The notes: generated from the sequence alone by a model not told the origin. A DNA stretch of 64,000 bases from Sphingobium sp. Ant17 (GCF_000588875.1 NZ_JEMV01000023.1:3248-67247); one strand, 5' to 3'; numbered from the stretch's first letter, positions 50,561 to 61,395 are shown. Translations and numbers: made by a program.

Positions 50561-51272
50561 TCATTCCCCGGCCGCTCTTGGGCACAGGGCGGGCGGGGGT
50601 TGGACGATCGCCGAACAGAGCGGTGCCGACACGAATATCGGTCGCGCCCAGCATGATGGCGGTTTCATAATCGCCCGACATACCCATCGACAGGCGCGGG
50701 AGGCCCTCTTCCCGCGCCATTTTTGCGAGCAGCGCGAAATAGGGGGCGGGTTCGACGTCCGCAGGGGGCACGGCCATCAGGCCGAGCAGGGGAATGTCCG
50801 CATCGCGCGCGGCGGCGATCAGCGCGGGCACGTCGGCGATGGCGCAGCCGCCCTTTTGCGCCTCCGCCCCGATATTGACCTGGATATAGCAGGGGACGCG
50901 CTTGTCGGCCGCGTCCATCGCCTTGGCCAGCGCGGTCAGGAGCGAGGGACGATCGAGGCTGTGGATGACGTCGAACAGGGCAACCGCATCGGCGGCCTTG
51001 TTCGATTGCAACTGGCCGACGAGATGCAGTGCTATATCGGGATGGTCTTCGCGCAGGGCGGGCCATTTCTCCTGGCTTTCCTGCACGCGATTTTCCCCGA
51101 ACACCCGCTGGCCCGCCGCGATCAGCGGGCGGATGGCGTCGGCCCCTTGTGTCTTGGACACGGCGATCAGGGTGATGGCGTCGCCGCTGCGATTGGTCAG
51201 GCGGGCGGCCCGATCGATCGAGTCGCGCAGAGTGGAAAGGCGGAGGGCGGCTTGCGGGCTGTCGGTCGTCAT
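50538..51272 (-). CDS. yggS: YggS family pyridoxal-phosphate homeostasis protein
   Basis: A 244-residue single-domain PLP-binding protein (PROSC/YggS) that buffers PLP. The Lys Schiff-base site is in ITLIAVSKTQGADAI; FGENRVQESQEKW, LHLVGQLQSNKAADA and the phosphate-binding SMGMSGDYETAIMLGATDIRVG are the other marks. It has no enzymatic activity in known homologues. It is divergent from the thiE-like gene, with 23 bases between starts. Confidence 0.94.
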   Translation of the reverse strand: MTTDSPQAALRLSTLRDSIDRAARLTNRSGDAITLIAVSKTQGADAIRPLIAAGQRVFGENRVQESQEKWPALREDHPDIALHLVGQLQSNKAADAVALFDVIHSLDRPSLLTALAKAMDAADKRVPCYIQVNIGAEAQKGGCAIADVPALIAAARDADIPLLGLMAVPPADVEPAPYFALLAKMAREEGLPRLSMGMSGDYETAIMLGATDIRVGTALFGDRPTPARPVPKSGRGMIRNSPAT

Positions 51273-51295
51273 GCGCGCTGCTATAGGGCAGGGTC

Positions 51296-51980
51296 ATGAC
51301 CCGCCGCCACCGCAAAAAACTGCCGACGATCTGGCTGATGACCGACGAGCGGATCGCGGACGCGGCGTTGCTGGCGGCGGTGGCGCGTTTGCCCAAGGGA
51401 CGGGCGGGCATTGTGGTCCGGCATTATCGGACCGAGGGTAAGGCGCGGCGGGCGTTGTTCGAGGCGGTGCGGGGGATCGCGCGGCAGCGGCGGCTGGTGC
51501 TGCTGCTCGCGAGCGACGCGCAGACGGCGGCCGCGTGGCAGGCCGATGGCTGGCATGGGCGCGACACGCAGCAGTTGGCGCGGCCGATGGTGCATAGCAT
51601 GGCCGCGCATGATGCGCGCGAAAATGGCCGCGGCGCGGCGGTGCGGGGCGGACCTCATATTGCTCTCACCCCTCTTCCCAACCCGATCGCACCCCGGCGC
51701 CGCGAGCCTGGGGCGAGCGCGCTTTGCCGCCTTGGCGGGGCAGGCGGACGTGCCGGTTATCGCTTTGGGCGGAGTGAAGCCATGCCATCGACGGATGCTG
51801 CGTGGCATCGGCGCGGATGGCTGGGCAGCAATCGACGGTTGGTGGGTAGCGGCGCGTAGGCCGCGCATGGGTGCTGCCAACCCAGTAGCGCCAAAGTCCC
51901 TGCGGCTGCGAGAACCGTCGAGACAGGACGCGCTGAGAGGACCGTCCGGACGACGATGCTCAAGCGTTATCAACAAATGA
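51296..51980 (+). pseudogene. ThiE/TenI-like thiamine phosphate synthase, frameshifted
   Basis: The first frame encodes LPTIWLMTDERIADAALLA and QTAAAWQADGWHGRDTQQLA up to HDARE; the second frame (to 51980) encodes MAAARRCGADLILLSPLFPT, RSHPGAASLGRARFAAL and DVPVIALGGVKPCHRRMLRG. Together they match the TIM-barrel ThiE/TenI family. The join lies in the A-run at about 51622 (CGCGAAAATGGCC), where one A is extra or two bases are lost. The C-terminal extension after AAIDGWWVA looks non-homologous, perhaps because the island junction starts close by. The enzymatic assignment is moderate. Confidence 0.72.
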
Positions 51981-51984
51981 AAAA

Positions 51985-52006
51985 TGGTGCCAGAAGAGGA
52001 CTCGAA
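51985..52006 (-). other. tRNA-Leu 3'-end-like sequence, candidate att site
   Basis: On the minus strand TTCGAGTCCTCTTCTGGCAC (followed by CA) looks like a tRNA T-loop, T-stem, acceptor and CCA end, followed by TTTTT. It is one base short of a canonical end; adding a G (TCTGGGC) gives a 7-base acceptor strand as in bacterial tRNA-Leu. No tRNA body lies 5' of it, so it is a 3' fragment. Such fragments mark the distal end of elements integrated into tRNA genes. A small inverted repeat AATTGAG/CTCAATT adjoins it (52006-52025). Confidence 0.5.
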
Positions 52007-52437
52007 TTGAGAATTTACTCAATTGTTTTAAAATCTTAGTCGTCGAAAATGACTTGTGTGGATACCCTCAATTGTACCCGCAAGCAAAAAAGCAGCGCGG
52101 TGCGATGCCCATTTTCGCCGCTCTGACAATTTTTTTCTATCTATCTGCGTCTACCATAATCCACAGCAATCTGCACATGACGAACGTGAATTTGCATATC
52201 ACCATTGCTTCGACGCGGCCTTAGGGCAGTTCGCGACCAAGCCAAGTCGTTCACCAAGGTTGTAGCGAGTGTCCGGATCGGACAGGAGCCGTCCTTCGGC
52301 TAAGAGCGACAATCGGCGCACGGTCCTTCATGGCCGGTGGAATGGCCGGACCTTGGGACTTTCCCGCCAGACAGCTTCCAAGATCGGAACGGTCGAAAGC
52401 CGCCGTTTCTCGGTGTCACAACCGTTCGGTTTTGACT
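52007..52437. other. Non-coding start of the accessory region
   Basis: About 430 bases, AT-rich up to about 52200, with no supported gene. It contains a small hairpin near 52270-52305 and, at 52413-52438, a degenerate copy of the palindrome found upstream of the metal-efflux operon. Confidence 0.45.
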
Positions 52438-52438
52438 T
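52413..52438. repeat. Degenerate copy of the efflux-operon palindrome
   Basis: GTGTCACAACCG (52413-52424), then TT, then CGGTTTTGAC (52427-52436). The left arm is identical to the perfect palindrome at 61437-61462, while the right arm has diverged. It touches the stop of the dedA-like gene, at the far end of the seven-gene cluster. Confidence 0.7.
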
Positions 52439-53034
52439 TAGGTGGCACGCCACGTCGCCACACGATAAAGATATGCGGCGACCACCAGCCCGACGATGAT
52501 GTTGGTAATCGGATTCAGGTAGGCGGCAACGATCCGGTATTGCCCTTCAAGAAGGTAGCCGGCCACTGCTAACAGTGTCGTCCAGAGCGCGGTCCCAAGC
52601 GTCGTGAACAGCAGAAAACGCGGTAGACTCATACCGAACACGCCTGCTGGTACCGAGATCAGCGTTCGCAGCGCCGGGACGAGCCGACCGAGCAACACGG
52701 CTTTACCGGAATGTCGATCGAACCAGCGGTCTACGCGGTCGATATCCCGTGGTGCAAGCGTCAGCCAGCGCCCGTGCCGTTCGGCCCAGCGCCGCAGCCG
52801 ATCGGCATCAATCCACTTTCCAACATAGTACCAGAACAGCGCGCCCGCGACCGAGCCGCCCGCGCCGGCCATGATCACGCCGAACAGATTCAATCGCCCT
52901 TGCCCCGCGCCAAAACCGGCAGCGGGCATAATGATTTCGGAGGGGATTGGCGGAAACACATTTTCAAGAAACATCAGCGCGGCAATTCCAAGGTAGCCGG
53001 CTTCGTTAAGGAACTCGATTAGGCGATCGAACAC
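52438..53034 (-). CDS. DedA family membrane protein
   Basis: A 198-residue DedA/VTT-domain protein. The family core is FPPIPSEIIMPAAGFGAGQG with GSVAGALFWYYVGKW and LGRLVPALRTLISVPAGVFG, plus several transmembrane helices. DedA proteins are linked to lipid-carrier flipping, membrane homeostasis and metal or drug tolerance. It is the last gene of a leftward cluster that starts with the metal-efflux adaptor at 61353, 47 bases after the DUF347 gene. Confidence 0.9.
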   Translation of the reverse strand: MFDRLIEFLNEAGYLGIAALMFLENVFPPIPSEIIMPAAGFGAGQGRLNLFGVIMAGAGGSVAGALFWYYVGKWIDADRLRRWAERHGRWLTLAPRDIDRVDRWFDRHSGKAVLLGRLVPALRTLISVPAGVFGMSLPRFLLFTTLGTALWTTLLAVAGYLLEGQYRIVAAYLNPITNIIVGLVVAAYLYRVATWRAT

Positions 53035-53081
53035 AGGCAGTCTTTCAATGGTCGGGTGTCGTGGCGAGAAACCGGTTCAAT

Positions 53082-53861
53082 TTACCCGGCCCCGTTCTCA
53101 CCAGGATGTTGGCTTGCGCGTTGTGGCAGGATCAGGATAAGGGCCAGGATGGCCGCCGCGAGCACTGCCGAAGCAAGCGGACGGCTGAAATCGAGCCCGC
53201 CCTTTGCGATCGGCTTGTCGAGGAAATCGCCTACGGCCGCGCCGAGCGGCCGGGTCAGGATGAACGCTGCCCAGAACAGGAATATCCAGCTTGCCTTCGT
53301 CCAGAAGTAGAGGCCAGCGAGTATCGCCAGCATCGCGCCGAAGATCGCTGCTGCGCCCAGATAGCCGAGGCCCCCGGTATCCGCTGTCCAGTCGCCGAGC
53401 GCCGTGCCGAGCGTCTGCGAAAAGGTGATGGTGAGCCAGTAGAACAGCTCCGCCTTGGGTTCCCGCACGGTATCGACCGAGATCGAGCCCAGGGTGCGAT
53501 ACCAGGCGAACAGGGACGCCAGCACGCATACGAACAGCAGGGTCGAACCTCCGGGATAACCGATGCCCAACGACCGTGTGGCGAAATCCGCCATCGTCGT
53601 TCCCGCGGTGGTCGATGCGATGATCGTCCCCCAATAGAGGAACGGGTGGAAGCGCGTCGCCGCTACCTGCCACCAGACCAGCGCAATCAACGCCGTCAGG
53701 AAGATCGCGGTGCCGACAAGATAGCCCAGGTTCATCGACATGCTGACGGTATCGCCAGCGGTTTCGCCGAGCGTCGTCGCCAGAATCTTGATGATCCAGA
53801 AGCCCAGCGTGATCGCCGGCACCTTGCTCAGGAGTTCGCGCCTGTCGCCGATCTTCATCAT
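53082..53861 (-). CDS. Four-repeat DUF347 (COG4705) membrane protein
   Basis: A 259-residue polytopic membrane protein with four repeats, each marked by a Gly/Thr and Asp pattern: KILATTLGETAGDTVSM, IASTTAGTTMADFATR, FSQTLGTALGDWTAD and ILTRPLGAAVGDFLDKP. COG4705 proteins are uncharacterised; repeated Thr/Asp in helices suggest an ion or metal pathway. It starts with overlapping ATGs at 53861 right at the end of the histidine-kinase gene, so it is part of the signalling/efflux operon. The function is inferred only from context. Confidence 0.8.
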   Translation of the reverse strand: MMKIGDRRELLSKVPAITLGFWIIKILATTLGETAGDTVSMSMNLGYLVGTAIFLTALIALVWWQVAATRFHPFLYWGTIIASTTAGTTMADFATRSLGIGYPGGSTLLFVCVLASLFAWYRTLGSISVDTVREPKAELFYWLTITFSQTLGTALGDWTADTGGLGYLGAAAIFGAMLAILAGLYFWTKASWIFLFWAAFILTRPLGAAVGDFLDKPIAKGGLDFSRPLASAVLAAAILALILILPQRASQHPGENGAG

Positions 53862-55199
53862 TTTTCCCAACTGGTAGTTCGACGACAACCCCAAATCCGG
53901 GCGGCGCGAGCAGCGAAACCGTGCCCCGGTGCGCGGTCGCGACCGCAGCGACGAGTGCCAGCCCCAGGCCATGACCTTCCGACGATCGGCTACGTTCCGC
54001 GCGCGCGAACCGCTGGAACAGCCGGGACGCATCTTCGGGTGCTACACCGTGTCCATCATCGGCGACCGTTAAGCGAGCAATGGCGTCATCACGCTCCAGC
54101 TCGACGCGAACCGTCGTCCCAGGGGGGGTGTGGCGAAGCGCGTTGTCGAGGAGATTGGTGACAAGCTGTTGCAGCAGCCGTCGATCGCCCATCGTCCATA
54201 TCGCGGGGGCTATCGCTGTGACGAGCAGATGGCCGCTTGCTTCCATATCGGGGCGGTAGGTGTCGACCAGTTCCTCAACCAGTTGATCCAGCGCCACGTC
54301 CTGAAAATGGGTGCGAGGTGACAATGCTTCCACCTCCGCAATGCGCAGCAATGCTCCGAAAATATCGAGCAGTTCGCGTGATTGTGCGGCAGCGGCCTCG
54401 ATCGCTTGGCGTTTCTCGTCCACGTCCCGTGCCGATAGCGCTTCATCGAGCCGGTTATGCAGGCGGGTCAGCGGGGTGCGCAGGTCGTGGGCTACGTCGC
54501 TCGACACCTGGCGCAGGTTGTCCATCAGTCCGCCGATCCGGTCGAGCATCCGGTTGAGCGTCGCCGACACGCGATCGAATTCGTCACCCGCGCCGGTGAG
54601 CGGCATACGTCGCGCCAGATCGCCATCGATGATCGCGAGGGCGGTGCGGTCGATGTGCGCTAGGCGCGCGCGCGTCACCGCACCCACCAGCCAGGCCCCG
54701 CCGATACCGAGCAGCAGCATGACGCCGAATGCGCCCGCGAACAGCTTGAGCAGCGTCGCATCCATCTCGTCAATCACTTCGCGATCGGCCGCGACGACCA
54801 ACCGGCTGTTGTCAGGCAATCGGGTGGTCAGGGCCTGTGCGATCCGGTGTTCGCCGTCCCGCCGGTAATGCAGAAATTCCAGATAACCCGCACGGTAGGG
54901 GCGGTCGCGTCGAGCGACCCCGCGACACGGCGACCCACTGGGTCGACCAGCAGGTATTCCAGACTGGCGGTGCTTCGCGCCGCCTCGCGCCGACGAATTG
55001 CCATCGCAACGCCCGTAGGACCGTCGTCGCCTTCGTCGATCAGCGCGCGGGTTTCGATCGCGACCCGGTGATCGAGCTGGATCTCGAGCGCTTCATGCGT
55101 CACCTCATAGGCGACGACCCCGATGATAAGCGTCCCCAGCGCGAAGAGGGACGCGACGAGGGCGACAAGCCCGAAGGTGGATCGCCACGGGCGGGTCAT
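53858..55199 (-). pseudogene. Sensor histidine kinase, frameshifted
   Basis: A membrane HK of about 447 residues. The N-terminal frame (from ATG 55199, MTRPWRSTFGLVALVASLF) holds TM1 and the sensor domain; the rest holds TM2 (LLLGIGGAWLVGAV), HAMP, HisKA VSSDVAHDLRTPLTRLHNRL and HATPase LVTNLLDNALRHTPPG plus GHGLGLALVAAV. The frames join at about 54900 if one C is restored to GCCCCTAC (ATAPYRAGYLEFLHYRRDG). At the end, GGGAAAAATGATG lacks an expected stop; a sixth A would end it at about 53858, on the DUF347 start. As written the frame runs through to 53098. It pairs with the regulator upstream. Confidence 0.85.
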
Positions 55200-55873
55200 C
55201 ACGCGCCGCGGATCATGTAGCCAGCACCGCGCACGGTCTCGATCGCATCATCGTCGAACCCGGCGTTGAGCTTGGAGCGCAGGCGGCTTAAGTGCGTCTC
55301 GACGATGTTCGTCTTGGGGTCGAAATCGAAATCCCAGACCCGCTCCAGCAGCATCGTTCGCGTCATGACCCGGCGAGGATTGCGCATCAGCTCGGCGAGC
55401 AACGCGAACTCGCGCGGTTGCAGCACGATCCTACGGCCGTCGCGGGTAACGAAGCGTCGATGAAGATCCAGTTCGATCCCACCAATTACAAGCACGCTCG
55501 CCTCGGTCTGGGCAGCCGGACGCCGCCCGAGCGCATGAACACGCGCGGCAAGCTCGGAAAAGGCGAACGGCTTGACCAGATAATCGTCGGCACCGCCTTC
55601 CAGTCCTTCGACGCGATCAGCGATGCCACCCACGGCGGTGAGCATGAGGGCCGGTGTCATGTTGCCCGCCGCACGCAGCGCCTTGATAAGTGACAGTCCA
55701 TCCAGACCAGGCAGCATCCGATCGACGATCAGCGCGTCGAATTGGTCCCCAGTCGCCTGAAACAGCCCGTCGCGACCATCGGTGCTGGTGACGACATGAT
55801 GTCCCAATTCCGCAAGCCCGCGGGCCACGAAGCGGTTCGTCTCGTTATCATCTTCTACGATCAGGATTCGCAT
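55199..55873 (-). CDS. OmpR-family response regulator
   Basis: A 224-residue regulator with a receiver domain (RILIVEDDNETNRFVARGL; phospho-acceptor Asp in ALIVDRMLPGLDGLSL; Lys in DDYLVKPFAFSEL) and a winged-helix DNA-binding domain (LQPREFALLAELMRNPRRVM; TNIVETHLSRLRSKLNAGF). It resembles CopR/CzcR/IrlR-type metal regulators. The start at 55873 (MRILIVEDD) lies 10 bases after the channel gene. It probably controls the operon, perhaps through the palindrome at 61437. Confidence 0.93.
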   Translation of the reverse strand: MRILIVEDDNETNRFVARGLAELGHHVVTSTDGRDGLFQATGDQFDALIVDRMLPGLDGLSLIKALRAAGNMTPALMLTAVGGIADRVEGLEGGADDYLVKPFAFSELAARVHALGRRPAAQTEASVLVIGGIELDLHRRFVTRDGRRIVLQPREFALLAELMRNPRRVMTRTMLLERVWDFDFDPKTNIVETHLSRLRSKLNAGFDDDAIETVRGAGYMIRGA

Positions 55874-55883
55874 GGCTGCCCTT

Positions 55884-57260
55884 CTAGCCCGCCGGACCGT
55901 TCGTCTGCCATCCCCCACCCAGCGCCCGGAATAGCGCGACCTGGGATTGCGCCACGGTGAGATCGGACTGTGTTTGAGCGAGCGCGGCTTGCGCCCGCGC
56001 CCGCTCGGCATCGAACTGGATCAGCGAGGCGGCATCCCCAAGCCGAACACGGGCGGCTGCACGGCGGGCGTAAAGCGTAGATTGGATCCGCGCGGCATCG
56101 AGCGCGCGATTGCGGCGCACCTCGCCATCATAGACGGCGAGCGCGGTTTCGACTTCGCGCAATGCCCGCAATACCGCCACATCCCAGCCGGCGAGCGCCG
56201 CGCGTTCTGTTGCGCGGGCCTGTTCCAGTCGTGCTCGCGCTGGGGCCTGATTGGGGAAGGCCCAGCTTATCAGCGGTGAAGCCGTCGCGACGAAGCCACC
56301 CGTCAACAGCCCGACTGCACCACCCAGGTTCACGCGCGGGTAGAGATCGGCATGGGCGACCCCGATCCGCGCCGCGGCAGCGGCGAGGCGGCGTTCGGCT
56401 TCGCGAATATCGGGGCGACGCAGCAGTAGCGCCTGTCCTTCGCCCACGGGCACCGCCGCGCGGAGCTTCGGGGGCGCATTGCAGGCGATGTCGAACCCGC
56501 GCGCTTCAGCGGGGGGGCGGCCCTGCAAGGTTGCGATCCGGTACAGGGCATTCGCGCGCGCCGCCTCGAACGGGGCCAGCGTGGCGCGGGTGGATTCCAG
56601 CAGGCTGGCGGCCTGCGAGACTTCGAGCGGCGATACTTCGCCAGCGGCAAGCTGGTCACGTACCACGCCAACCGAGCGTTCCTGAACCGCGACAATCTCG
56701 CGCGAGACATTCGCCGCACGGGTCGCACCGCACAGATCGACATAGGCGAGCACCGTATCCGCCACGACCGCGACGCGCAGGGAGTCCAGCGCCGCAGCCT
56801 GAGCGTCAGCATCGGCCCCCGCCGCCAGCGTGCCCGAGCGCAGGCGGCCGAACAGGTCGATGTCCCAACTTGCGGTCAGGGCGAGATCGTAGTCGGTGGT
56901 CGGCACGTTCGATGACGCGCTTGGCTGCGTCGCGCTGTTGTCGATCGTGCCCGCGCTTTCGATCGTGGTTTGCGGCAGCCGCGCGGCGCGCGCCTGCCGC
57001 AGTGCCGCGCGCGCGCCGTCGAGATTGGCATAGGCGACGCGCAGATCGGCATTGGCGGCGAGGCTTGCCTGGACCAGTCGATCAAGCGCCGGATCGTCGT
57101 ACAGCCGCCACCAGTCATTCGGGACCGGGCCGATCGCCGCGGTCGGAAGGTTTGCGAAAGCACCTGTGGCGGACGCGGGTGGGATCGTCGGCGGGGGCAG
57201 AGGCGCAGACATGCACCCCGCGACCGCGAGCGCGGCGATCGGAGCAAACCGGCGGATCAT
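55884..57260 (-). CDS. Outer-membrane efflux lipoprotein, NodT/CusC family
   Basis: A 458-residue TolC-like channel with lipobox VAGC (Cys16) and the family pattern [40 protein letters not shown] and [20 protein letters not shown]. It is the channel of the heavy-metal-type tripartite pump. Its ATG overlaps the stop of the pump gene by 4 bases. Confidence 0.92.
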   Translation of the reverse strand: MIRRFAPIAALAVAGCMSAPLPPPTIPPASATGAFANLPTAAIGPVPNDWWRLYDDPALDRLVQASLAANADLRVAYANLDGARAALRQARAARLPQTTIESAGTIDNSATQPSASSNVPTTDYDLALTASWDIDLFGRLRSGTLAAGADADAQAAALDSLRVAVVADTVLAYVDLCGATRAANVSREIVAVQERSVGVVRDQLAAGEVSPLEVSQAASLLESTRATLAPFEAARANALYRIATLQGRPPAEARGFDIACNAPPKLRAAVPVGEGQALLLRRPDIREAERRLAAAAARIGVAHADLYPRVNLGGAVGLLTGGFVATASPLISWAFPNQAPARARLEQARATERAALAGWDVAVLRALREVETALAVYDGEVRRNRALDAARIQSTLYARRAAARVRLGDAASLIQFDAERARAQAALAQTQSDLTVAQSQVALFRALGGGWQTNGPAG

Positions 57261-60200
57261 GCGGGAACTCCGGCAAGTGGGGCATCGGGCGCGGGCTTCT
57301 CCCGTCCGAAGCGCGCGTATAGCGCGGGCATCAGGAACAGGTTGAGCACGGTCGAGGAGACAAGTCCGCCCAGGATGACGATCGCCATCGGATGCTCGAT
57401 TTCATGGCCCGGCGCGTTGCCGGCGACGATCAGCGGCAGCAGCGCCAGACCGGCGCACGCCGCGGTCATCAGGATCGGCACCAGTCGTTCCTCCGCGCCG
57501 CGCAGGATCAGACGCGGGCCGAAGTCCTCGCCCTCGAACCGGCGGAGATGATCGTAGTGCGACAGCAGCATGATGCCGTTGCGCGCCGAAATGCCGATGA
57601 CCGTCACGAACCCGACCAGCGAGCCGAGCGACAGCACGCCACCCGTCAGCGCCACGCCGACTACCCCGCCGACCAGCGCGAACGGCAGGCTGGTCGCTAC
57701 CAGCGCGGTGATCCGCGCCGAGCGGAACTCCAGCCAGACCAGCAGCAGGACGCCGAGCAGGCAGAGCAGCCCCGTCGTCCAGAGCCGCTGGCGTGAATCA
57801 CGCAGCGCCGCGTATTCGCCCAGCACCTGGGGATGGTATCCGGTCGCGAACGGCATCTGACCCACAGCCGTTTCGACAGCGCGCGCGACCGTGCCGAGGT
57901 CCGCACCGGCGACATTGAGCGTGACGTCGATCCGGCGCTCACCGTTCTCGCGCTTGATCTCGTTCGGGGCAGGCATGATGCGAATATCGGCCACGTCGCG
58001 CAACCGTACCGGCGCGCCCGCGGGCGTCTGGATCATCATGTCGGCAAGCGCATGGACATCGCCGCGCACCTTCGGTTCGCCCCACAGCGCCACGTCGAAC
58101 GCTTTTTGGTCGCGGTAGATTTCGCCGACCTTCTGCCCGGCGACCAAGGTTTGCGCTTGTCGCCGTACTTCGCCCGCGGTGAGGCCCAGCGTGGCGAGAT
58201 CGCCAGGCCGGGGACGGACCTGGATTTGCGGCACCAGAACCTGTTGCTCGACTTTGAGATCGGCAACCCCGTCGATCGCCGCCACTTTGGCGCGGACACG
58301 TTCGGCCGCGGCACGAAGCTCGATCTGATCGGGACCGAAGATGCGGACGACCACCGTCGCGCCTGCGCCGCTCAGTACTTCCTTGATGCGCTCGCGCAGA
58401 TAGGTGAGCACGTCGCGGTAGAGGCCGGGATAGCCGTCGATCACTTCCTTGATGCGCGCGACGCTGGCATCATAATCGACATTCTCGTCCAGGCTGATCC
58501 ACAGCTCGGTGAAGTTCGGGCCGACCACTTCATCTGCGGCCTCCGCACGGCCGATATGTGCGCCGAAGTTGCGCACGCCAGGAATCGCGCGCAGCTCCTT
58601 GGAGGCACGGATCGTGATCCGGTCCATCGCCTCGATCGACGTGCCGGGCTTCTCGACGAAGTGCATCAGGAAGTCGGTTTCGCGGAAATCGGGCAGGAAT
58701 TGGTCCTTGAACCCGGCATAGCCGACGCCTGCCAGCAGCAGGCCGCCCGCGACGATCCCCATCGCCAGCGCCGGTCGCGCCACCATCCGCGGCAGCACCC
58801 CGGCGTAGCGGCGTTTCAGCGCCCCGACGAGCCGCGTGTCACGCTCTGCCTTGAGGGGCGCGTTCGGCAGCAGGAACAGGCACATCGCCGGCGTCACCAC
58901 CAGCGCGACCAGCAGCGACGCGGCGATCGCCAGCACATAGGCGATGGCGAGCGGTTGGAAGAACGTGCCCGCCACCCCGCCCAGGAAGAAGATCGGCAGG
59001 AACACCAGCATCACGATCAGCGACGCGAACACCACCGCCGATCGCACTTCCAGCGAGGCGGACAGCACCACGTCGAAGTTGGAGCGCGGGTTGCCCGCCT
59101 CGCGATTGAGCCTCAGTCGGCGCGCGATGTTCTCCACGTCGATGATAGCATCGTCGACCACTTCGCCGAGCGCGATGACCAGCCCCGCGATCACCATCGT
59201 GTTGATGGTGGCAGCGCTCCATAGCAACACCAGCCCCGCGCCGAGCAGCGACAGCGGGATGGCGACCAGGCTGATCGTCGCCTGCCGCCAATCGCGGGTA
59301 AAGACGAACAGCACCACGGCCACGAGCAGGCAGCCGATCGCGAGCGCGCGCGTCAGATTGTCGATCGAGCGTTCGATGAAGGTCGCAGGGCGGAAGATCG
59401 TCGTATCGACCTTCACGTCGCGCAGGCCCGGCTTCAGCTCACCGATCGCGGCCTCCACGTCTCGGGTAAGCTGGAGGGTGTTGCCGGTCGGTTGCTTCTC
59501 GACGATCAGCATCAGGCCGGGCCCGTCGTCGATGATCGCATTGCCGATCGGCGCGGCGAAGCCGTCGACCACGCGGGCGACGTCGCCGATGCGGACCGCC
59601 GCTTCGCCGCTCTGCTTGATGACCGCATGTGCAAGATCGGCCGAGGACTGGATCGCGCTCGTCTGCTGCACGGCGAGCCGCTGGGTTGCCGTATCGACAA
59701 AGCCGCCCCCACCGACCAGCACCGCATCGCCGGCCGCGGTGCGCAGTTCGGCGAGCGTCACGCCGGCCGCGCGCAGCCGGTCGGGATCGACCAAAACCTG
59801 CAATTGGCGGTCGCGCAGACCCCAGATTGCGACGTTTGCGACGCCCGGCACCGCCATCAGGCGCGGCCGGATCGTCCATCGCGCCAGTTCGGAGAGTTGC
59901 ATCTGATCGAGCTTTGCCGACGATATGCCGATCTTCATCGCCCGACTGGTTGACGACAGTGGCGGCAGCATCACCGGGGGACGCGCCGCGGCGGGCAACC
60001 GCGCCTGCACCTGTGTCACCCGCTCCTGGACGAGCTGGCGGGCGCGGATCACATCGGTGCCGCGATCGAACAGGATCGATACCGACGACAGGCCCAGCAC
60101 GGACTTGGACCGTAGCGTCATCAGATCGGGGACGCCGTTGACCGCCGTTTCGATCGGTACGGTAATCAGGCTTTCCACCTCTTCGGTCGAAAGACCAGGC

Positions 60201-60358
60201 GCTTCGGTCTGGATCTCGACCATAGGCGGTGCGAACTCGGGAAACACGTCGAGCGGCACATCGCCGGTCGCGCGTAGCCCAAGGACGACCAGCAGCGCAG
60301 CGAGCGCGAGGACGAGAACGCGCTGGGTCAGCGCGGCACGGACCAGCCAGGCGAGCAT
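57257..60358 (-). CDS. Heavy-metal-type RND efflux pump (CzcA/CusA family)
   Basis: A 1,033-residue HME-RND pump. The N-terminus ([20 protein letters not shown] and [17 protein letters not shown]) is diagnostic of the CzcA/CusA family rather than drug pumps. TM4 has the relay-type motif [20 protein letters not shown] with two Asp and Glu. The large periplasmic loops and the second half ([38 protein letters not shown]) are complete and uninterrupted. The metal cannot be read from the sequence. It overlaps both the adaptor upstream and the channel downstream. Confidence 0.93.
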   Translation of the reverse strand: MLAWLVRAALTQRVLVLALAALLVVLGLRATGDVPLDVFPEFAPPMVEIQTEAPGLSTEEVESLITVPIETAVNGVPDLMTLRSKSVLGLSSVSILFDRGTDVIRARQLVQERVTQVQARLPAAARPPVMLPPLSSTSRAMKIGISSAKLDQMQLSELARWTIRPRLMAVPGVANVAIWGLRDRQLQVLVDPDRLRAAGVTLAELRTAAGDAVLVGGGGFVDTATQRLAVQQTSAIQSSADLAHAVIKQSGEAAVRIGDVARVVDGFAAPIGNAIIDDGPGLMLIVEKQPTGNTLQLTRDVEAAIGELKPGLRDVKVDTTIFRPATFIERSIDNLTRALAIGCLLVAVVLFVFTRDWRQATISLVAIPLSLLGAGLVLLWSAATINTMVIAGLVIALGEVVDDAIIDVENIARRLRLNREAGNPRSNFDVVLSASLEVRSAVVFASLIVMLVFLPIFFLGGVAGTFFQPLAIAYVLAIAASLLVALVVTPAMCLFLLPNAPLKAERDTRLVGALKRRYAGVLPRMVARPALAMGIVAGGLLLAGVGYAGFKDQFLPDFRETDFLMHFVEKPGTSIEAMDRITIRASKELRAIPGVRNFGAHIGRAEAADEVVGPNFTELWISLDENVDYDASVARIKEVIDGYPGLYRDVLTYLRERIKEVLSGAGATVVVRIFGPDQIELRAAAERVRAKVAAIDGVADLKVEQQVLVPQIQVRPRPGDLATLGLTAGEVRRQAQTLVAGQKVGEIYRDQKAFDVALWGEPKVRGDVHALADMMIQTPAGAPVRLRDVADIRIMPAPNEIKRENGERRIDVTLNVAGADLGTVARAVETAVGQMPFATGYHPQVLGEYAALRDSRQRLWTTGLLCLLGVLLLVWLEFRSARITALVATSLPFALVGGVVGVALTGGVLSLGSLVGFVTVIGISARNGIMLLSHYDHLRRFEGEDFGPRLILRGAEERLVPILMTAACAGLALLPLIVAGNAPGHEIEHPMAIVILGGLVSSTVLNLFLMPALYARFGREKPAPDAPLAGVPA

Positions 60359-61353
60359 CAGTGCGGCGTCCCGAACTCGGTCCCGAACAGCTCGGCCGCC
60401 CCGTCCGTCACGACTTCGGCACCGCGCTCCAGGCCCCGCGACAACAGCGCACGGCCGTCCGCGACGCTCGCGACCTCAATCCGCTGCCGGACATAGGTGT
60501 CGGGCGCAGTCTTCCGGTACACCCATTCGCCGCCATAGATGTCGCGGACGATCGCTGCGGTCGGGACCGACAGTCCATCCGCCCTCCCGCCAAGCGGCAA
60601 CGCCACGGAGACGCGCTGGCCGACGCGGTAGGCACGGTCGCGATTATCGAGCGCGAAGAACAGATCGACGGTGCCCGCGACTGCATTGGCCGAGGGTGGG
60701 GCCTGGACCGGGCGCGCAGCGCGCGGAGCGGCGCGATTGTCGCCGAGGGGGCGAACCGTAGCGGTGCGACCGCGTTCGATGGCGCTCACGTCGGTGCCGA
60801 ACACAGGCACCCGCACCCACAGCGTCGAGAGATTGCCCATAGACGCGATCGAGGGACCGAGCAGCCCGCGTTGCGCGCGGGCCGCATCCAGTGCTGCCCG
60901 CGCGGTGGCAAGTGCCGCCGCGGCTTCGTCGCGCCCTCGCACGCTGCCCGCCTCCTCGCGCACCAAGGCGTCGGCGCGGTTATAGGCAATGACGGCGAGC
61001 CGCACTTGCGCTTGCGCCCGCGCGACCTCGCCTTCGGCCGCAACCTGACTGACCCCAATTTGAGCGAGGTTGCTCGTAGATCCCGTTGGCACACCGGCCC
61101 CGCCGGTTGCCGGCACGACGACCTCCCCGCTCGTCTCGCGGACTTGCGCGGCCGAGCCATCGCCAATTCTTACCGTTCGGATGCCGAGACGCTGTTGCGC
61201 TTGCGTTGTGAGGGTGAGCTTCAGCAGATCGCTTTCGTGAGCGACCGCCTCCGCTTTCGCCGGGGGAGCCGGGGGAGCCGGATCACCGCCGCAGCCCGTC
61301 AGGACCGCCAGCAGGGGCAATGTGGCGATCGAAAGGTATCGGATAGGCGTCAT
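60358..61353 (-). CDS. RND efflux adaptor lipoprotein (CzcB-like)
   Basis: A 331-residue periplasmic adaptor with lipobox LTGC (Cys21). A lipoyl half ([15 protein letters not shown]), a helical hairpin ([20 protein letters not shown] and [20 protein letters not shown]) and a beta-barrel domain ([33 protein letters not shown]) follow. It is shorter than typical CzcB. As first gene of the operon it is preceded by a -10 like TATAGT (61401-61396) and the palindrome at 61437. Confidence 0.9.
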   Translation of the reverse strand: MTPIRYLSIATLPLLAVLTGCGGDPAPPAPPAKAEAVAHESDLLKLTLTTQAQQRLGIRTVRIGDGSAAQVRETSGEVVVPATGGAGVPTGSTSNLAQIGVSQVAAEGEVARAQAQVRLAVIAYNRADALVREEAGSVRGRDEAAAALATARAALDAARAQRGLLGPSIASMGNLSTLWVRVPVFGTDVSAIERGRTATVRPLGDNRAAPRAARPVQAPPSANAVAGTVDLFFALDNRDRAYRVGQRVSVALPLGGRADGLSVPTAAIVRDIYGGEWVYRKTAPDTYVRQRIEVASVADGRALLSRGLERGAEVVTDGAAELFGTEFGTPH

Positions 61354-61395
61354 GCCACGACGGTAGCAGCCTCATGTTGGCGGCAGCTTGGGGCG

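Noticed and set aside
51985-52070. A complete tRNA gene
   Set aside because: Only the T-loop to CCA end fits. The sequence 5' of it does not form D- or anticodon arms.
53098-53857. C-terminal extension of the histidine kinase through the DUF347 gene
   Set aside because: The translation past ELPVGK is non-homologous and the DUF347 frame is clearly the coding one. The missing stop is better explained by one lost A.
57833-59224. Long plus-strand open frame opposite the heavy-metal pump
   Set aside because: It has typical high-GC antisense composition (Asp/His/Arg-rich), no start context and no recognisable motif.
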